This document shows, one piece after another, positions 36,683 to 44,459 of a stretch of DNA of 64,000 nt. This DNA comes from Marinicella meishanensis (lineage in GTDB: Bacteria > Pseudomonadota > Gammaproteobacteria > Xanthomonadales > Marinicellaceae). The notes under the pieces are model-generated. The model was not told where the DNA came from. It made no database searches and saw nothing but the letters and a program-made list of their open reading frames with translations. The position numbers and the translations under genes were made by a program. Location: positions 124,001 through 188,000 of the forward strand of contig NZ_JAIOUV010000004.1 in the NCBI RefSeq assembly GCF_019931145.1. The letters are read 5' to 3'. Each line of letters begins with the position of its first letter. The stretch's first letter is position 1.

Positions 36683-36817
36683 AAAGGGTGATTCATACCA
36701 GCGGTTCAACAACTGTTCTACCACGACCCCCAGCAAGACACAAGCACCCAACAGCTGTCCACATTCACAGCCAATCCGATATAATGTTCGCCCATCAAGC
36801 ACACATTGACTGAGACC

Positions 36818-37399
36818 ATGACTGAATCAGCCCCAAACCAGGTCACCGACTTCATGCTCAAACGCCGTTCGGTGTTGATCAAAAACATGCGCGAGCCTGG
36901 ACCCAATGCCGATGAATTGGCCACCATTCTGACCATCGCCACGCGGGTACCGGACCACCGCAAACTCGAACCTTGGCGTTTGATGGTGTTGCAAGGTGAG
37001 GCCCGCCAGCAGTTCGGCGAGGCTTTGGCGGCAGTCAAAGCCAACAAAGAAGACATGGAGGACATTCAGATCTCCATTGAAAAAGACTGTTTTCTGCGTG
37101 CGCCCTTGGTGATTGCCGTGGTCGCCTCTCCGGTCGAACACCGCACCCCCGAAGTGGAACAGATCTTGTCCGCCGGCGCGGTGTGCCAAAACATCAACAT
37201 CGCTGCCGCCTCATTGGGCTATGCCAGCCAATGGGTCACCGGCTGGTCCTGTTTGGATCCTGAGGCCCAAAAAGCCATGGGCCTGGCCGATCACGAATTC
37301 ATCGCCGGCTATTTATACATCGGTTCCACTGATGAACAACCGGCCGACCGACAACGGCCTGATTTGGCTGCGGTGGTGAGTCATTGGGAGGCGCCATGA
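36818..37399 (+). CDS. Nitroreductase family protein (YdjA-like)
   Basis: 193 residues from the ATG at 36818. The core is that of FMN-dependent nitroreductases: [17 protein letters not shown] at the start (RRS binds FMN phosphate), [18 protein letters not shown] in the middle, and [20 protein letters not shown] for the second half. The length fits the small YdjA/TdsD type. A TATAAT lies at 36780-36785. Its stop overlaps the tsaD ATG (ATGA), so the pair is coupled. Confidence 0.9.
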   Translation: MTESAPNQVTDFMLKRRSVLIKNMREPGPNADELATILTIATRVPDHRKLEPWRLMVLQGEARQQFGEALAAVKANKEDMEDIQISIEKDCFLRAPLVIAVVASPVEHRTPEVEQILSAGAVCQNINIAAASLGYASQWVTGWSCLDPEAQKAMGLADHEFIAGYLYIGSTDEQPADRQRPDLAAVVSHWEAP

Positions 37400-38427
37400 A
37401 AATCCTTGGCATCGAATCTTCCTGTGATGAAACCGGTATCGCCATCTATGACACAGAGGCCGGTTTGCTGGCCGATCATTTGTACAGCCAGGTGGAGTTG
37501 CATGCCGAATACGGTGGCGTCGTGCCGGAATTGGCTTCGCGTGACCACGTGCGCAAAATCGTCCCGCTGATTCAACAAACCTGTGCCGATGCCGAACTGA
37601 CTTTGCCTGACATCGATGCGGTGGCTTACACCGCCGGTCCCGGCTTGGTTGGTGCCTTGCTGGTCGGCTCTTGTGTCGGTAAATCGATTGCTTGGGCTTT
37701 GGACAAGCCGGCGGTTGAAGTGCATCACATGGAAGGCCATTTGTTGGCACCCTTGTTGGAAGCCGACAAACCGAGCTTCCCATTTTTGTGTTTGTTGGTC
37801 TCAGGCGGCCACACCTTGTTGGTGGATGTGCAGGCACTGGGACAATACCAGATCCTGGGCGACACCCTGGATGACGCCGCCGGTGAAGCCTTTGACAAAA
37901 CTGCCAAAATGCTGGGGCTGCCTTACCCCGGGGGTCGTTACATCGCAGAGTTGGCCGAGCAAGGTGACGACCAACGTTTTAAATTCCCCCGACCGATGAT
38001 GAACCGACCGGGTCTGGATTTCAGCTTTTCCGGACTCAAAACCCACACCCGGGTTACTTGGGAACAAGCTCGAGAACACTGCACCACAGAAGCTGAAGTG
38101 CAACAATTGAAAGCCGACATCGCAGCCAGCTTTCAATTGGCGGTGATCGACACCCTGAGCAAGAAGTGCCTGCGCGGCATCAAACAAACCGGGCACCGAC
38201 AGCTGGTCATCTCCGGCGGCGTCAGCGCCAACCTGTCGCTGCGTGAAACCTTGGGTCAAATGGGCGCCAAGCACCGGTTCAAATCTTTCTTCCCGTCACT
38301 CAAATACTGCACCGACAACGGCGCCATGATTGCGGTGGCTGGTGCCATGCGCTTTATGCACAAAGACGTGCCCCAAGACACCCTGATCAAAGCCCACCCA
38401 CGCTGGAGTCTGGAAGCCTTGTCATGA
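37396..38427 (+). CDS. tsaD: tRNA N6-adenosine threonylcarbamoyltransferase
   Basis: 343 residues from [17 protein letters not shown]. It carries the iron-binding [10 protein letters not shown] motif near residue 110, the ASKH-fold loop [10 protein letters not shown] and [14 protein letters not shown]. With TsaB/C/E it installs t6A37 on tRNAs that read ANN codons. A TTG in frame 12 nt upstream is not the start. The ORF is coupled to the nitroreductase gene. The gene ends in a repeat-rich gap. Confidence 0.97.
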   Translation: MKILGIESSCDETGIAIYDTEAGLLADHLYSQVELHAEYGGVVPELASRDHVRKIVPLIQQTCADAELTLPDIDAVAYTAGPGLVGALLVGSCVGKSIAWALDKPAVEVHHMEGHLLAPLLEADKPSFPFLCLLVSGGHTLLVDVQALGQYQILGDTLDDAAGEAFDKTAKMLGLPYPGGRYIAELAEQGDDQRFKFPRPMMNRPGLDFSFSGLKTHTRVTWEQAREHCTTEAEVQQLKADIAASFQLAVIDTLSKKCLRGIKQTGHRQLVISGGVSANLSLRETLGQMGAKHRFKSFFPSLKYCTDNGAMIAVAGAMRFMHKDVPQDTLIKAHPRWSLEALS

Positions 38428-38773
38428 TGCCAGCCAAAGACCACTGAGCCCGTCGGAGTGCCATAAAACTCGACGAATGTACCTTATATTTCAGGCTTCG
38501 ACAGGCTCAGCCACCTTGGGTATATTTCATTGATCAAGATCACTGAGCTTGTCGAAGTGCCCAGCCACCTTAATTTAAACTTTCAAAACATGACCATTGA
38601 GCCCGTCGAAGCGCCTTAGAACTAGACCAACATTCCCTAAAGTAAAAGGATTCGACAGGCTCAGCCACCTTGGGTATATTTCATTGATTAAGATCACTGA
38701 GCTTGTCGAAGTGCCAGTCAAGTTGGGTTTCATTCTGTAACAATGCAACACTGAAGACATCAACGAAAAAAAC
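38428..38773. repeat. Intergenic repeat cluster after tsaD
   Basis: Holds copies of a dispersed element built from TTCGACAGGCTCAG and its near-complement CTGAGCTTGTCGAA. Two 65-bp copies, at 38497-38561 and 38651-38715, differ at one base; partial copies lie near 38442-38456 and 38590-38605. The paired ends can form a 14-bp stem with a 37-nt loop. No coding region is seen. Confidence 0.9.
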
Positions 38774-38802
38774 TTGATCTGTAAAGGCCCTCTGTCCAAA
38801 AT
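38774..38802 (+). promoter_or_regulatory. Promoter of the cupin gene (leaderless type)
   Basis: TTGATC (38774-38779), a 17-nt spacer and CAAAAT (38797-38802). The ATG at 38809 begins six bases after the -10. Confidence 0.5.
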
Positions 38803-38808
38803 AGCCAC

Positions 38809-39324
38809 ATGAGTTCTTCAGCCAATCACAATGCCGCCTATTGGATCCAGCACCTGGGCTTGCAAGCCCACCCAGAAGGGGGGTATTTCAAAGAAACCCA
38901 CCGCAGTACCGAACAGATTTCTGTCGCTCATTTGCCGCCACGCTTTAGCCAAGACCACTGCTTCTCGACGGCAATCTACTACTTGTTAGAGGCACCAGAT
39001 TTCTCTGCCTTTCATCGCATTCAGCAAGATGAGGTCTGGCATTTTTACCAAGGCACCGGTCTCACCATTCAAGTCATCACCACCGAGGGTGAGCACCTGC
39101 GTTTGCAGCTGGGCCCAGACCCCGAGCAAGGGCAAGCCTGGCAACAAGTGGTCAAGGCCGGCGATTGGTTTGCCGCCACCGTCGATGACCCCAAAGGCTA
39201 TGCCCTGGTCGGTTGCACCGTGGCCCCGGGTTTTGAGTTTGCCGATTTTGAGCTGGCCGATGGCCAGGCCTTGGCAAAACAGCACCCCCAGCATAACAAC
39301 CTGATCCAACAACTGACCCGATAA
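38809..39324 (+). CDS. Cupin domain protein, DUF985 family
   Basis: 171 residues. The sequence WIQHLGLQAHPEGGYFKETH at the start, then YYLLEAPDFSAFHRIQQDEV and WHFYQGTGL, and GCTVAPGFEFADFELAD near the end, is typical of DUF985/YML079w-type cupins. Some relatives act on sugar nucleotides, but most are unassigned. Placement of the promoter predicts a leaderless mRNA. It is flanked upstream by repeats. Confidence 0.88.
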   Translation: MSSSANHNAAYWIQHLGLQAHPEGGYFKETHRSTEQISVAHLPPRFSQDHCFSTAIYYLLEAPDFSAFHRIQQDEVWHFYQGTGLTIQVITTEGEHLRLQLGPDPEQGQAWQQVVKAGDWFAATVDDPKGYALVGCTVAPGFEFADFELADGQALAKQHPQHNNLIQQLTR

Positions 39325-39369
39325 GTCAACAAAAACCGCACTCAGTTTTACTATTTTTATCTTTATACC

Positions 39370-39398
39370 TTGCATTACATAGTATCATGCATTATATT
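39370..39398 (+). promoter_or_regulatory. Promoter of the padR operon
   Basis: TTGCAT (39370-39375), 17-nt spacer, TATATT (39393-39398). Transcription should start near 39405, inside the palindrome listed next. Confidence 0.65.
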
Positions 39399-39402
39399 GT
39401 TA

Positions 39403-39423
39403 CCTATCATGACATCATATAGG
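39403..39423 (+). promoter_or_regulatory. Candidate PadR operator
   Basis: A 21-bp imperfect palindrome with CCTAT and ATAGG arms over the predicted transcription start of the padR gene. PadR repressors often bind their own promoters; binding here is inferred from position. Confidence 0.35.
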
Positions 39424-39431
39424 TTTATGGT

Positions 39432-39803
39432 ATGAGCAAAACTTCCAACCCGCATGAAAAATGGGACAGCCAGTTGCGCAAGGGCACCTTGGAACTGGTG
39501 GTGTTGGCCAGCTTGAATGAACGACAGGTCTATGGCTTGGAGTTGTTGAAATCATTACAACAACTGCCCACCATGCAAATCACCGAGGGCACTTTATACC
39601 CCTTGTTGGACCGGTTGAAACGGGAGGGCTTGATTGCCGCCGAGTGGTTTCAGGAAGGTGATTCGAGACCCCGCAAATATTTTCAATTGACCAGCGCCGG
39701 CACTGACAAGCTGGCCTTGCTGGCCGATCGTTGGCGCCAATCGGTGGCCGATCTGGCTTACATCCTGGACCACCCCGGTCCTGAACCCATGTTTGAAGAA
39801 TGA
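39432..39803 (+). CDS. PadR-family transcriptional regulator
   Basis: 123 residues forming a winged helix: RKGTLELVVLASLNERQVYG, then ITEGTLYPLLDRLKREGLIAA and PRKYFQLTSAG. This is the N-terminal PadR domain with a short C-terminal dimerisation helix. The HAAS gene starts 7 nt after its stop; the pair is a common arrangement in which PadR represses a HAAS membrane protein. Confidence 0.92.
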   Translation: MSKTSNPHEKWDSQLRKGTLELVVLASLNERQVYGLELLKSLQQLPTMQITEGTLYPLLDRLKREGLIAAEWFQEGDSRPRKYFQLTSAGTDKLALLADRWRQSVADLAYILDHPGPEPMFEE

Positions 39804-39810
39804 GGTGAAC

Positions 39811-40368
39811 ATGAACATCAGAACTGAACTGCACAACTACTTGTCGTCCTTGAATAAATACCTGGCCCGTTTGCACCATGACGATGCCGCCGAAGTCATC
39901 AAGGAAATCGAAAGCCACATCCTCGATGCGGTGGAAGCCCGTGAAGCCAATGGCGAAACGGTGGACATGAAACACATATTGGCTGGCTTTGGCTCGGCCA
40001 GGGACTTGGCCAGCCAATACGTTGACCACGTGCTGCAAGGCGCGCCACCGCCCAAAGGTTTCAAAGCCATCCAATCCATCACCCGCGGGGTGACCAAAGG
40101 CCTGTGGTATTCGATGGCTTTCTTTGGTTACTTTATGGCCGGCGCTTTGGCTTTGGTCGGATTGGCCAAATTGTTGTTTCCCAATCAAGTCGGGTTGTGG
40201 AGTGCGGCACAAGGCCAGTCGGTGGTGATCACCTTCACCGATGCGCGCTTTCCCATGTCCCAAGAAGTCTTGGGCTGGTGGCTGGTGCCCTTGGCCTTGT
40301 TGGCCAGCGGCTTGGTGTTCATCCTCACCCGCAAAGTGCTCAAAGCCCTGCGGCACGGCATGCCATAA
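39811..40368 (+). CDS. HAAS-domain membrane protein
   Basis: 185 residues from the ATG at 39811 (an upstream TTG is open). Residues 1-75 are a HAAS helical domain (YLSSLNKYLARLHHDDAAEV, then HILAGFGSARDLASQYV). Two hydrophobic segments follow (YFMAGALALVGLAKLLF and LVPLALLASGLVFIL). HAAS domains are sensor or regulatory modules usually encoded with PadR. A GAGGTG ribosome-binding site precedes the ATG. Effector unknown. Confidence 0.85.
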   Translation: MNIRTELHNYLSSLNKYLARLHHDDAAEVIKEIESHILDAVEAREANGETVDMKHILAGFGSARDLASQYVDHVLQGAPPPKGFKAIQSITRGVTKGLWYSMAFFGYFMAGALALVGLAKLLFPNQVGLWSAAQGQSVVITFTDARFPMSQEVLGWWLVPLALLASGLVFILTRKVLKALRHGMP

Positions 40369-40445
40369 GCCCTTAACCCACATCACTTTTCATTGAACCC
40401 GGCCTGATACCCAGGCCGGCACTCACCACATCACAGGAGGCTGTT

Positions 40446-41615
40446 ATGGGACGTTTGATCCTGCACAACTTAAAACATTTTTTCATCACATTTTTCATCT
40501 TGCTGGCGGTGTTGATCGCCCTGGGCATGGCCATTGGCGCCGATGCCCACCTGAACCAAAACCCCTTGGCCTATCACCTGGATGGCGAAGGACCGCATGT
40601 GTTTCAACAAGACCATCAGTGGACCGCCCTCACCCTGCGCGGCAACCCTGATGACGGTTTCCACACCGAACAGCAGCGACATGACCTCGATCAGGAATTT
40701 GCGGCCAAGGTGTATTTCCCTTTGGACGACCAGCACTTCACCGTCACCATCAACCCGCAGATCCTCACCCCACCGGTCAGCTACCAGGATGACCAGCCCA
40801 TGCTCGCCATCTCTGACATCGAGGGCGGCTTCAAAGCCTTTCGGGATTTCCTCATCAGTCATCGGGTGATTGATCAGGAATTGAACTGGACCTTTGGTTC
40901 TGGCCACCTGGTGCTGGTGGGCGATTTCGTTGACCGCGGCAATTCAGTGACCCAAGTGCTGTGGCTGATCTACAAACTGGAACAGGACGCGGCCGAAGCT
41001 GGCGGGCGGGTGCATTACATCATCGGCAACCATGAAATCAAAAACCTGCAAGCCAACTTTCAAGCCGCCGAAGACAAATACCATTACATTGCGGCGATGT
41101 TGGGCAAAAGCCAACAACAGTTGTATGGCGAGGAGTCGTTCATCGGGCGCTGGTTGGCCAGTAAAAACAGCATCGAACGAATCAATGGGGTGCTATTCAC
41201 CCATGGCGGCATCCACCCTGAGATCGCTGATTTCAAGTTGGACCTGACCCAAGTCAACCAAATCATTCGCGACCAATACCGAAAACCCCACTTCACCCGC
41301 CGTGATCCAGGCCAATATGACTTCATCACTTCTTCCCACACCGGCCCCGCTTGGTACCGTGGGTATTTCAAGGACGATTTAAGCCAAGCCGAAGTGGAAC
41401 AGGGGCTGGCGGCTTTTGGCGCCGACGCGGTGGTGGTGGGCCACACCATCCAAAGCGAAGTCAGCAAACTGTATGGGGGCAAGGTTTATGCCATTGACGT
41501 CAAACACCCCAAGGACTACTACTTCAGCTTTCCCTTGCGGCGATCCGAAGGCTTGTTGATCGAGGGTGCAGACTTTTATCGTTTGTTGGCGGACGGTGAG
41601 CGCCAGTTGCTCTGA
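40446..41615 (+). CDS. Membrane-anchored PPP-family metallophosphatase
   Basis: 389 residues. An N-terminal hydrophobic segment (FFITFFILLAVLIALGMAIG) anchors or exports the protein. The phosphatase motifs are AISDIEGGFKAF (where most PPP enzymes have GDxHG), LVGDFVDRGNSV, IIGNHEIKN, FTHGGIHPE and VVGHTIQSE. This resembles Shewanella-like PPP phosphatases acting in the periplasm. The ribosome-binding site is AGGAGG. It follows the PadR-HAAS pair after 77 bp, possibly in the same operon. Confidence 0.88.
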   Translation: MGRLILHNLKHFFITFFILLAVLIALGMAIGADAHLNQNPLAYHLDGEGPHVFQQDHQWTALTLRGNPDDGFHTEQQRHDLDQEFAAKVYFPLDDQHFTVTINPQILTPPVSYQDDQPMLAISDIEGGFKAFRDFLISHRVIDQELNWTFGSGHLVLVGDFVDRGNSVTQVLWLIYKLEQDAAEAGGRVHYIIGNHEIKNLQANFQAAEDKYHYIAAMLGKSQQQLYGEESFIGRWLASKNSIERINGVLFTHGGIHPEIADFKLDLTQVNQIIRDQYRKPHFTRRDPGQYDFITSSHTGPAWYRGYFKDDLSQAEVEQGLAAFGADAVVVGHTIQSEVSKLYGGKVYAIDVKHPKDYYFSFPLRRSEGLLIEGADFYRLLADGERQLL

Positions 41616-41651
41616 TGCTCATGTGCCACAGAAAATCTGTGGGTGGCCACC

Positions 41652-41897
41652 TCAGGCGGCCGCGTTTTGGGCTTTGACCTGCTGCATAAAAGTGGCCATT
41701 TGATCACGCAAAGTGGCATCCACCCGTTCAGGCTTGATGTTTAAGATCATCAAGGTCAAAGAGCGGATGTCTTGTGGATCAATGGCTGCTTTTTCTGCCG
41801 CTGCCGCAATCTCAGCGGACAAGGCTTTGGGGCAGGTGTCGGAATGGTCGGCACCGGCGGGGTTGGGTGAGTCGATTGAATGACGGACGTTTTTCAT
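41652..41897 (-). CDS. Small hypothetical protein
   Basis: 81 residues, no signal peptide, with a Pro/Asp-rich N-terminus and a helical C-terminal half (DIRSLTLMILNIKPERVDAT, then QMATFMQQVKAQNAAA). A GAGGG ribosome-binding site lies upstream. The family is not recognised. Confidence 0.5.
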   Translation of the reverse strand: MKNVRHSIDSPNPAGADHSDTCPKALSAEIAAAAEKAAIDPQDIRSLTLMILNIKPERVDATLRDQMATFMQQVKAQNAAA

Positions 41898-41991
41898 GAA
41901 TGGACCCTCTTTTATGGTTGTTGTTTTGGGCCCATCATAACAACCGCCATCAGGACATTTTTATGCATTGGTTAACAAAATTGAACATTCA

Positions 41992-42804
41992 TCAACCAGT
42001 CGCTGATGCCGTTCTCAACATCCATGCCGACACCGCATCAACCACCGCATGGCGGTCACACAGATATAAGTCGGCGCCACTGAATGGGTTCAATTCCAGC
42101 AGTTTTAAACCACCGTCGCATTCACAGACATCCAACATAAACAGCGGCTCAGGAGTTGGCAACGCAGCCAACACTTCTGCGGCATAACGGGTCACCTCGT
42201 CAGGTATGGGCTCTGCTTTGGCTGCTCGACCTTCGGCTTGGTAGGCCGAACCGGCCACGAGTTGCCCATCCACCACCAAAAAACGCCATTCGGCACCCAA
42301 TTGTCGCACCGGCGCCACGATGATGGGCAAATGTTCATCCTCGTAATAAAACCCATGGTCCAATGCCGCCAAAGACAATGGCTTGGCTTGCATCACTCGG
42401 CCGGCAAACGGCTTCAAGGGACTGTCGGGGCGCACAAAGAAAGGCGCCCCTTCGGGCCACCCTTGCAGCACCGCATGGCTGTCTTCAACCAATTGTTTGA
42501 CGGTGCTTGATCGCCATTGCTGATTGACCAAGTGTTCTTTAATGCTTGGATACCAAGCACTGCAATGAAAGGCCTGGGTATGACAAAAGGCACCGGGTTG
42601 CCATGACAACTGTTGAGCCACATGGTGGGCATTGCCCAAACTGCCATGAAACAATACCACATCATCGGCAAAAGCGGGCATGCCATCAAGCAGCCAGGCA
42701 TCGTCCCACCAACTCAACCGATGCCCTGCGGCTGCCACGGCAGCGGCCAATTGCTGATGGTTGTCAGGGAATATGTGGGCTTCTAGCACCCAACGCACGG
42801 GCAT
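41992..42804 (-). CDS. ATP-grasp domain protein (DUF4343-like)
   Basis: 270 residues. The second half shows an ATP-grasp-like core: PFFVRPDSPLKPFAGRV, then GAEWRFLVVDGQLVAGSAY and LDVCECDGGLKLLELNPFSG, where the acidic residues and Asn should bind Mg-ATP. The N-terminal part (YPSIKEHLVNQQWR and neighbours) is the pre-ATP-grasp region. Members ligate a carboxylate to an amine or thiol; the substrate is unknown. A strong AGGAGG ribosome-binding site precedes the ATG at 42804. It lies 24 bp after the VOC gene and may be cotranscribed. Confidence 0.75.
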   Translation of the reverse strand: MPVRWVLEAHIFPDNHQQLAAAVAAAGHRLSWWDDAWLLDGMPAFADDVVLFHGSLGNAHHVAQQLSWQPGAFCHTQAFHCSAWYPSIKEHLVNQQWRSSTVKQLVEDSHAVLQGWPEGAPFFVRPDSPLKPFAGRVMQAKPLSLAALDHGFYYEDEHLPIIVAPVRQLGAEWRFLVVDGQLVAGSAYQAEGRAAKAEPIPDEVTRYAAEVLAALPTPEPLFMLDVCECDGGLKLLELNPFSGADLYLCDRHAVVDAVSAWMLRTASATG

Positions 42805-42828
42805 ACCAAATCCTCCTAGGGTGTTTGT

Positions 42829-43176
42829 CTAGGGAATTTTGATGTCGTTGTCGACCATTTCAACCAGGCCCATTTCATTGCCGGCCGGGTCTTTGAACAG
42901 GCCCAGTACCACCACACCCTGGACTTCAAAGCGGGGGGCATCCACTTGCCCACCGAGTTGTTCCACTTGTTTGAGGGTGGCGGTGATGTCGGGCACCCCA
43001 ATATAAAGGCGCTTTTCAGCCGGGTCCTTGCGAAACGCCCCGTTGATCGGTGAGTTGACCTGGATGGACAGTTGGCCTCGATCATCCTTTTCCCAACCAA
43101 ATAATTGCCGATAAAACTGGGCCAAGGCGATGTCGTCATCACCGGCGATGTCGAAAAACACAATGGGGTTACCCAT
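42829..43176 (-). CDS. VOC (glyoxalase/bleomycin resistance) family protein
   Basis: 115 residues from MGNPIVFFDIAG. Two beta-alpha-beta units of the vicinal-oxygen-chelate fold are evident (ALAQFYRQLFGWEKD; VPDITATLKQVEQLGG; GLFKDPAGNEMGLVEM). Metal ligands appear incomplete, as in many VOC homologues. The TAGGAG ribosome-binding site supports the ATG at 43176 rather than an upstream TTG. Confidence 0.85.
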   Translation of the reverse strand: MGNPIVFFDIAGDDDIALAQFYRQLFGWEKDDRGQLSIQVNSPINGAFRKDPAEKRLYIGVPDITATLKQVEQLGGQVDAPRFEVQGVVVLGLFKDPAGNEMGLVEMVDNDIKIP

Positions 43177-43447
43177 GCTCAACTCCTATAATTTAAAGTG
43201 ACTGAATGCCATTTTACACAATCTCCACATCAGTTCACCGAGTACTTCGACACGCTCAGCAAGCCACTGTCCGATTTGACGGATCAGACAGACTTAACAA
43301 CCCCATGCAAACAACAGGGCTTCGACAAGCTCAGCCACCTTGCAATGCTGTTCTCACATAAGGCCACTGAGCTTGTCGAAGTGCAGCAGCCCCCCGGTCA
43401 TAAGACAACCACCACCACATCGCACCATTAACCTTTGGTTTAAGGCA
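43177..43447. repeat. Repeats between the VOC gene and deoC
   Basis: A half element (TTCGACACGCTCAG) at 43246-43259 and a full element at 43321-43384 with both arms (TTCGACAAGCTCAG ... CTGAGCTTGTCGAA) belong to the family seen after tsaD. No gene is seen. Confidence 0.85.
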
Positions 43448-43475
43448 TTCAACTGCCATCCTTTTATTGTAAAAT
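43448..43475 (+). promoter_or_regulatory. Promoter of deoC (leaderless type)
   Basis: A clear TAAAAT (43470-43475) ends six bases before the ATG at 43482. The -35 (TTCAAC, 16-nt spacer) is weak. Confidence 0.4.
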
Positions 43476-43481
43476 GCTGAC

Positions 43482-44435
43482 ATGACTATTGAACGCAATC
43501 CCGGCATGGACCTGAATTTGGATTGGATTGAATCCATCCAGGTCAACAAAAGTGCCACCGAACGGCGCGCGGCCACTTTGGGCACGCGGCGCAGTGTGAA
43601 AAAACAAAACCAAGTGGCCTGGCTGCTCAAAGCCATCACCTTGATCGACCTGACCACACTGGCTGGCGATGACACCGAGCTGCGCGTCAAGCGGTTGTGT
43701 GCCAAAGCGAAAAAACCGCTGAGTCAGGACCTGATTGCAGCGCTGGACATCGCCGACTTGAAATTAACCACCGGGGCGGTGTGCGTCTATCACGACATGC
43801 TGCCCACCGCGGCTCAGGCGCTTGAGGGCACCGGCATTCACCTGGCTGCCGTGTCCACCGGTTTTCCCGCCGGCTTGACACCCTTTCACTTGAAAATCGA
43901 AGAAATCAAGGAGTCGGTCAAAGCCGGCGCCGATGAGATCGACATCGTCATCACCCGCAAGCATGTGTTTGCTAAAAACTGGCCGGCCCTGTACGACGAG
44001 GTCAAAGCCTACCGCGAAGCCTGTGGCGAGGCCCACATGAAAACCATCTTGTCCACCGGTGAAATCAGCACCTTGCGCAACGTGGCCAAAGCCTCGATGG
44101 TGTGCATGATGGCCGGGGCCGATTTCATCAAAACCTCCACCGGCAAGGAGTCGGTCAACGCCACCTTACCGGTGTCACTGACCATGATCCGCCAAATCCG
44201 TGACTATTTGGAACGCACCGGTTTCAAAGTTGGTTACAAACCAGCCGGTGGCATCAGCAAAGCCAAAGAAGCCTTGGTTTACCTGTCGATGATGAAGGAA
44301 GAATTGGGCGATGAGTGGCTGCAGCCCGAACTGTTCCGCTTCGGCGCCTCCAGTTTGTTGGGCGACATCGAACGGCAGTTGGAACACCAGGTCACCGGTC
44401 ATTATTCAGCCGCACACCGCCACGCGATGGGCTGA
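43482..44435 (+). CDS. deoC: Deoxyribose-phosphate aldolase, eukaryotic type
   Basis: 317 residues. It has catalytic lysines in DFIKTSTGKESVNAT and GYKPAGGI, and MKTILSTGEISTL. The N-terminal extension DLNLDWIESIQVN and TERRAATLGTRRSVKKQNQ, with WLLKAITLIDLTTLAGDDT, together with the ending RFGASSLLGDIERQLEHQVT, resembles the 318-residue animal DERA far more than the 259-residue E. coli enzyme. It cleaves deoxyribose-5-phosphate to acetaldehyde and glyceraldehyde-3-phosphate. A second Met (43506) is a possible start. An aldehyde dehydrogenase gene follows after 24 bp. Confidence 0.95.
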   Translation: MTIERNPGMDLNLDWIESIQVNKSATERRAATLGTRRSVKKQNQVAWLLKAITLIDLTTLAGDDTELRVKRLCAKAKKPLSQDLIAALDIADLKLTTGAVCVYHDMLPTAAQALEGTGIHLAAVSTGFPAGLTPFHLKIEEIKESVKAGADEIDIVITRKHVFAKNWPALYDEVKAYREACGEAHMKTILSTGEISTLRNVAKASMVCMMAGADFIKTSTGKESVNATLPVSLTMIRQIRDYLERTGFKVGYKPAGGISKAKEALVYLSMMKEELGDEWLQPELFRFGASSLLGDIERQLEHQVTGHYSAAHRHAMG

Positions 44436-44459
44436 GCACAGGTATAAGGTATTTTATTC

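Noticed and set aside
38428-38808. Possible CRISPR-like array
   Set aside because: The repeats are two large palindromic copies plus fragments, not short evenly spaced repeats with unique spacers, and no cas genes are present.
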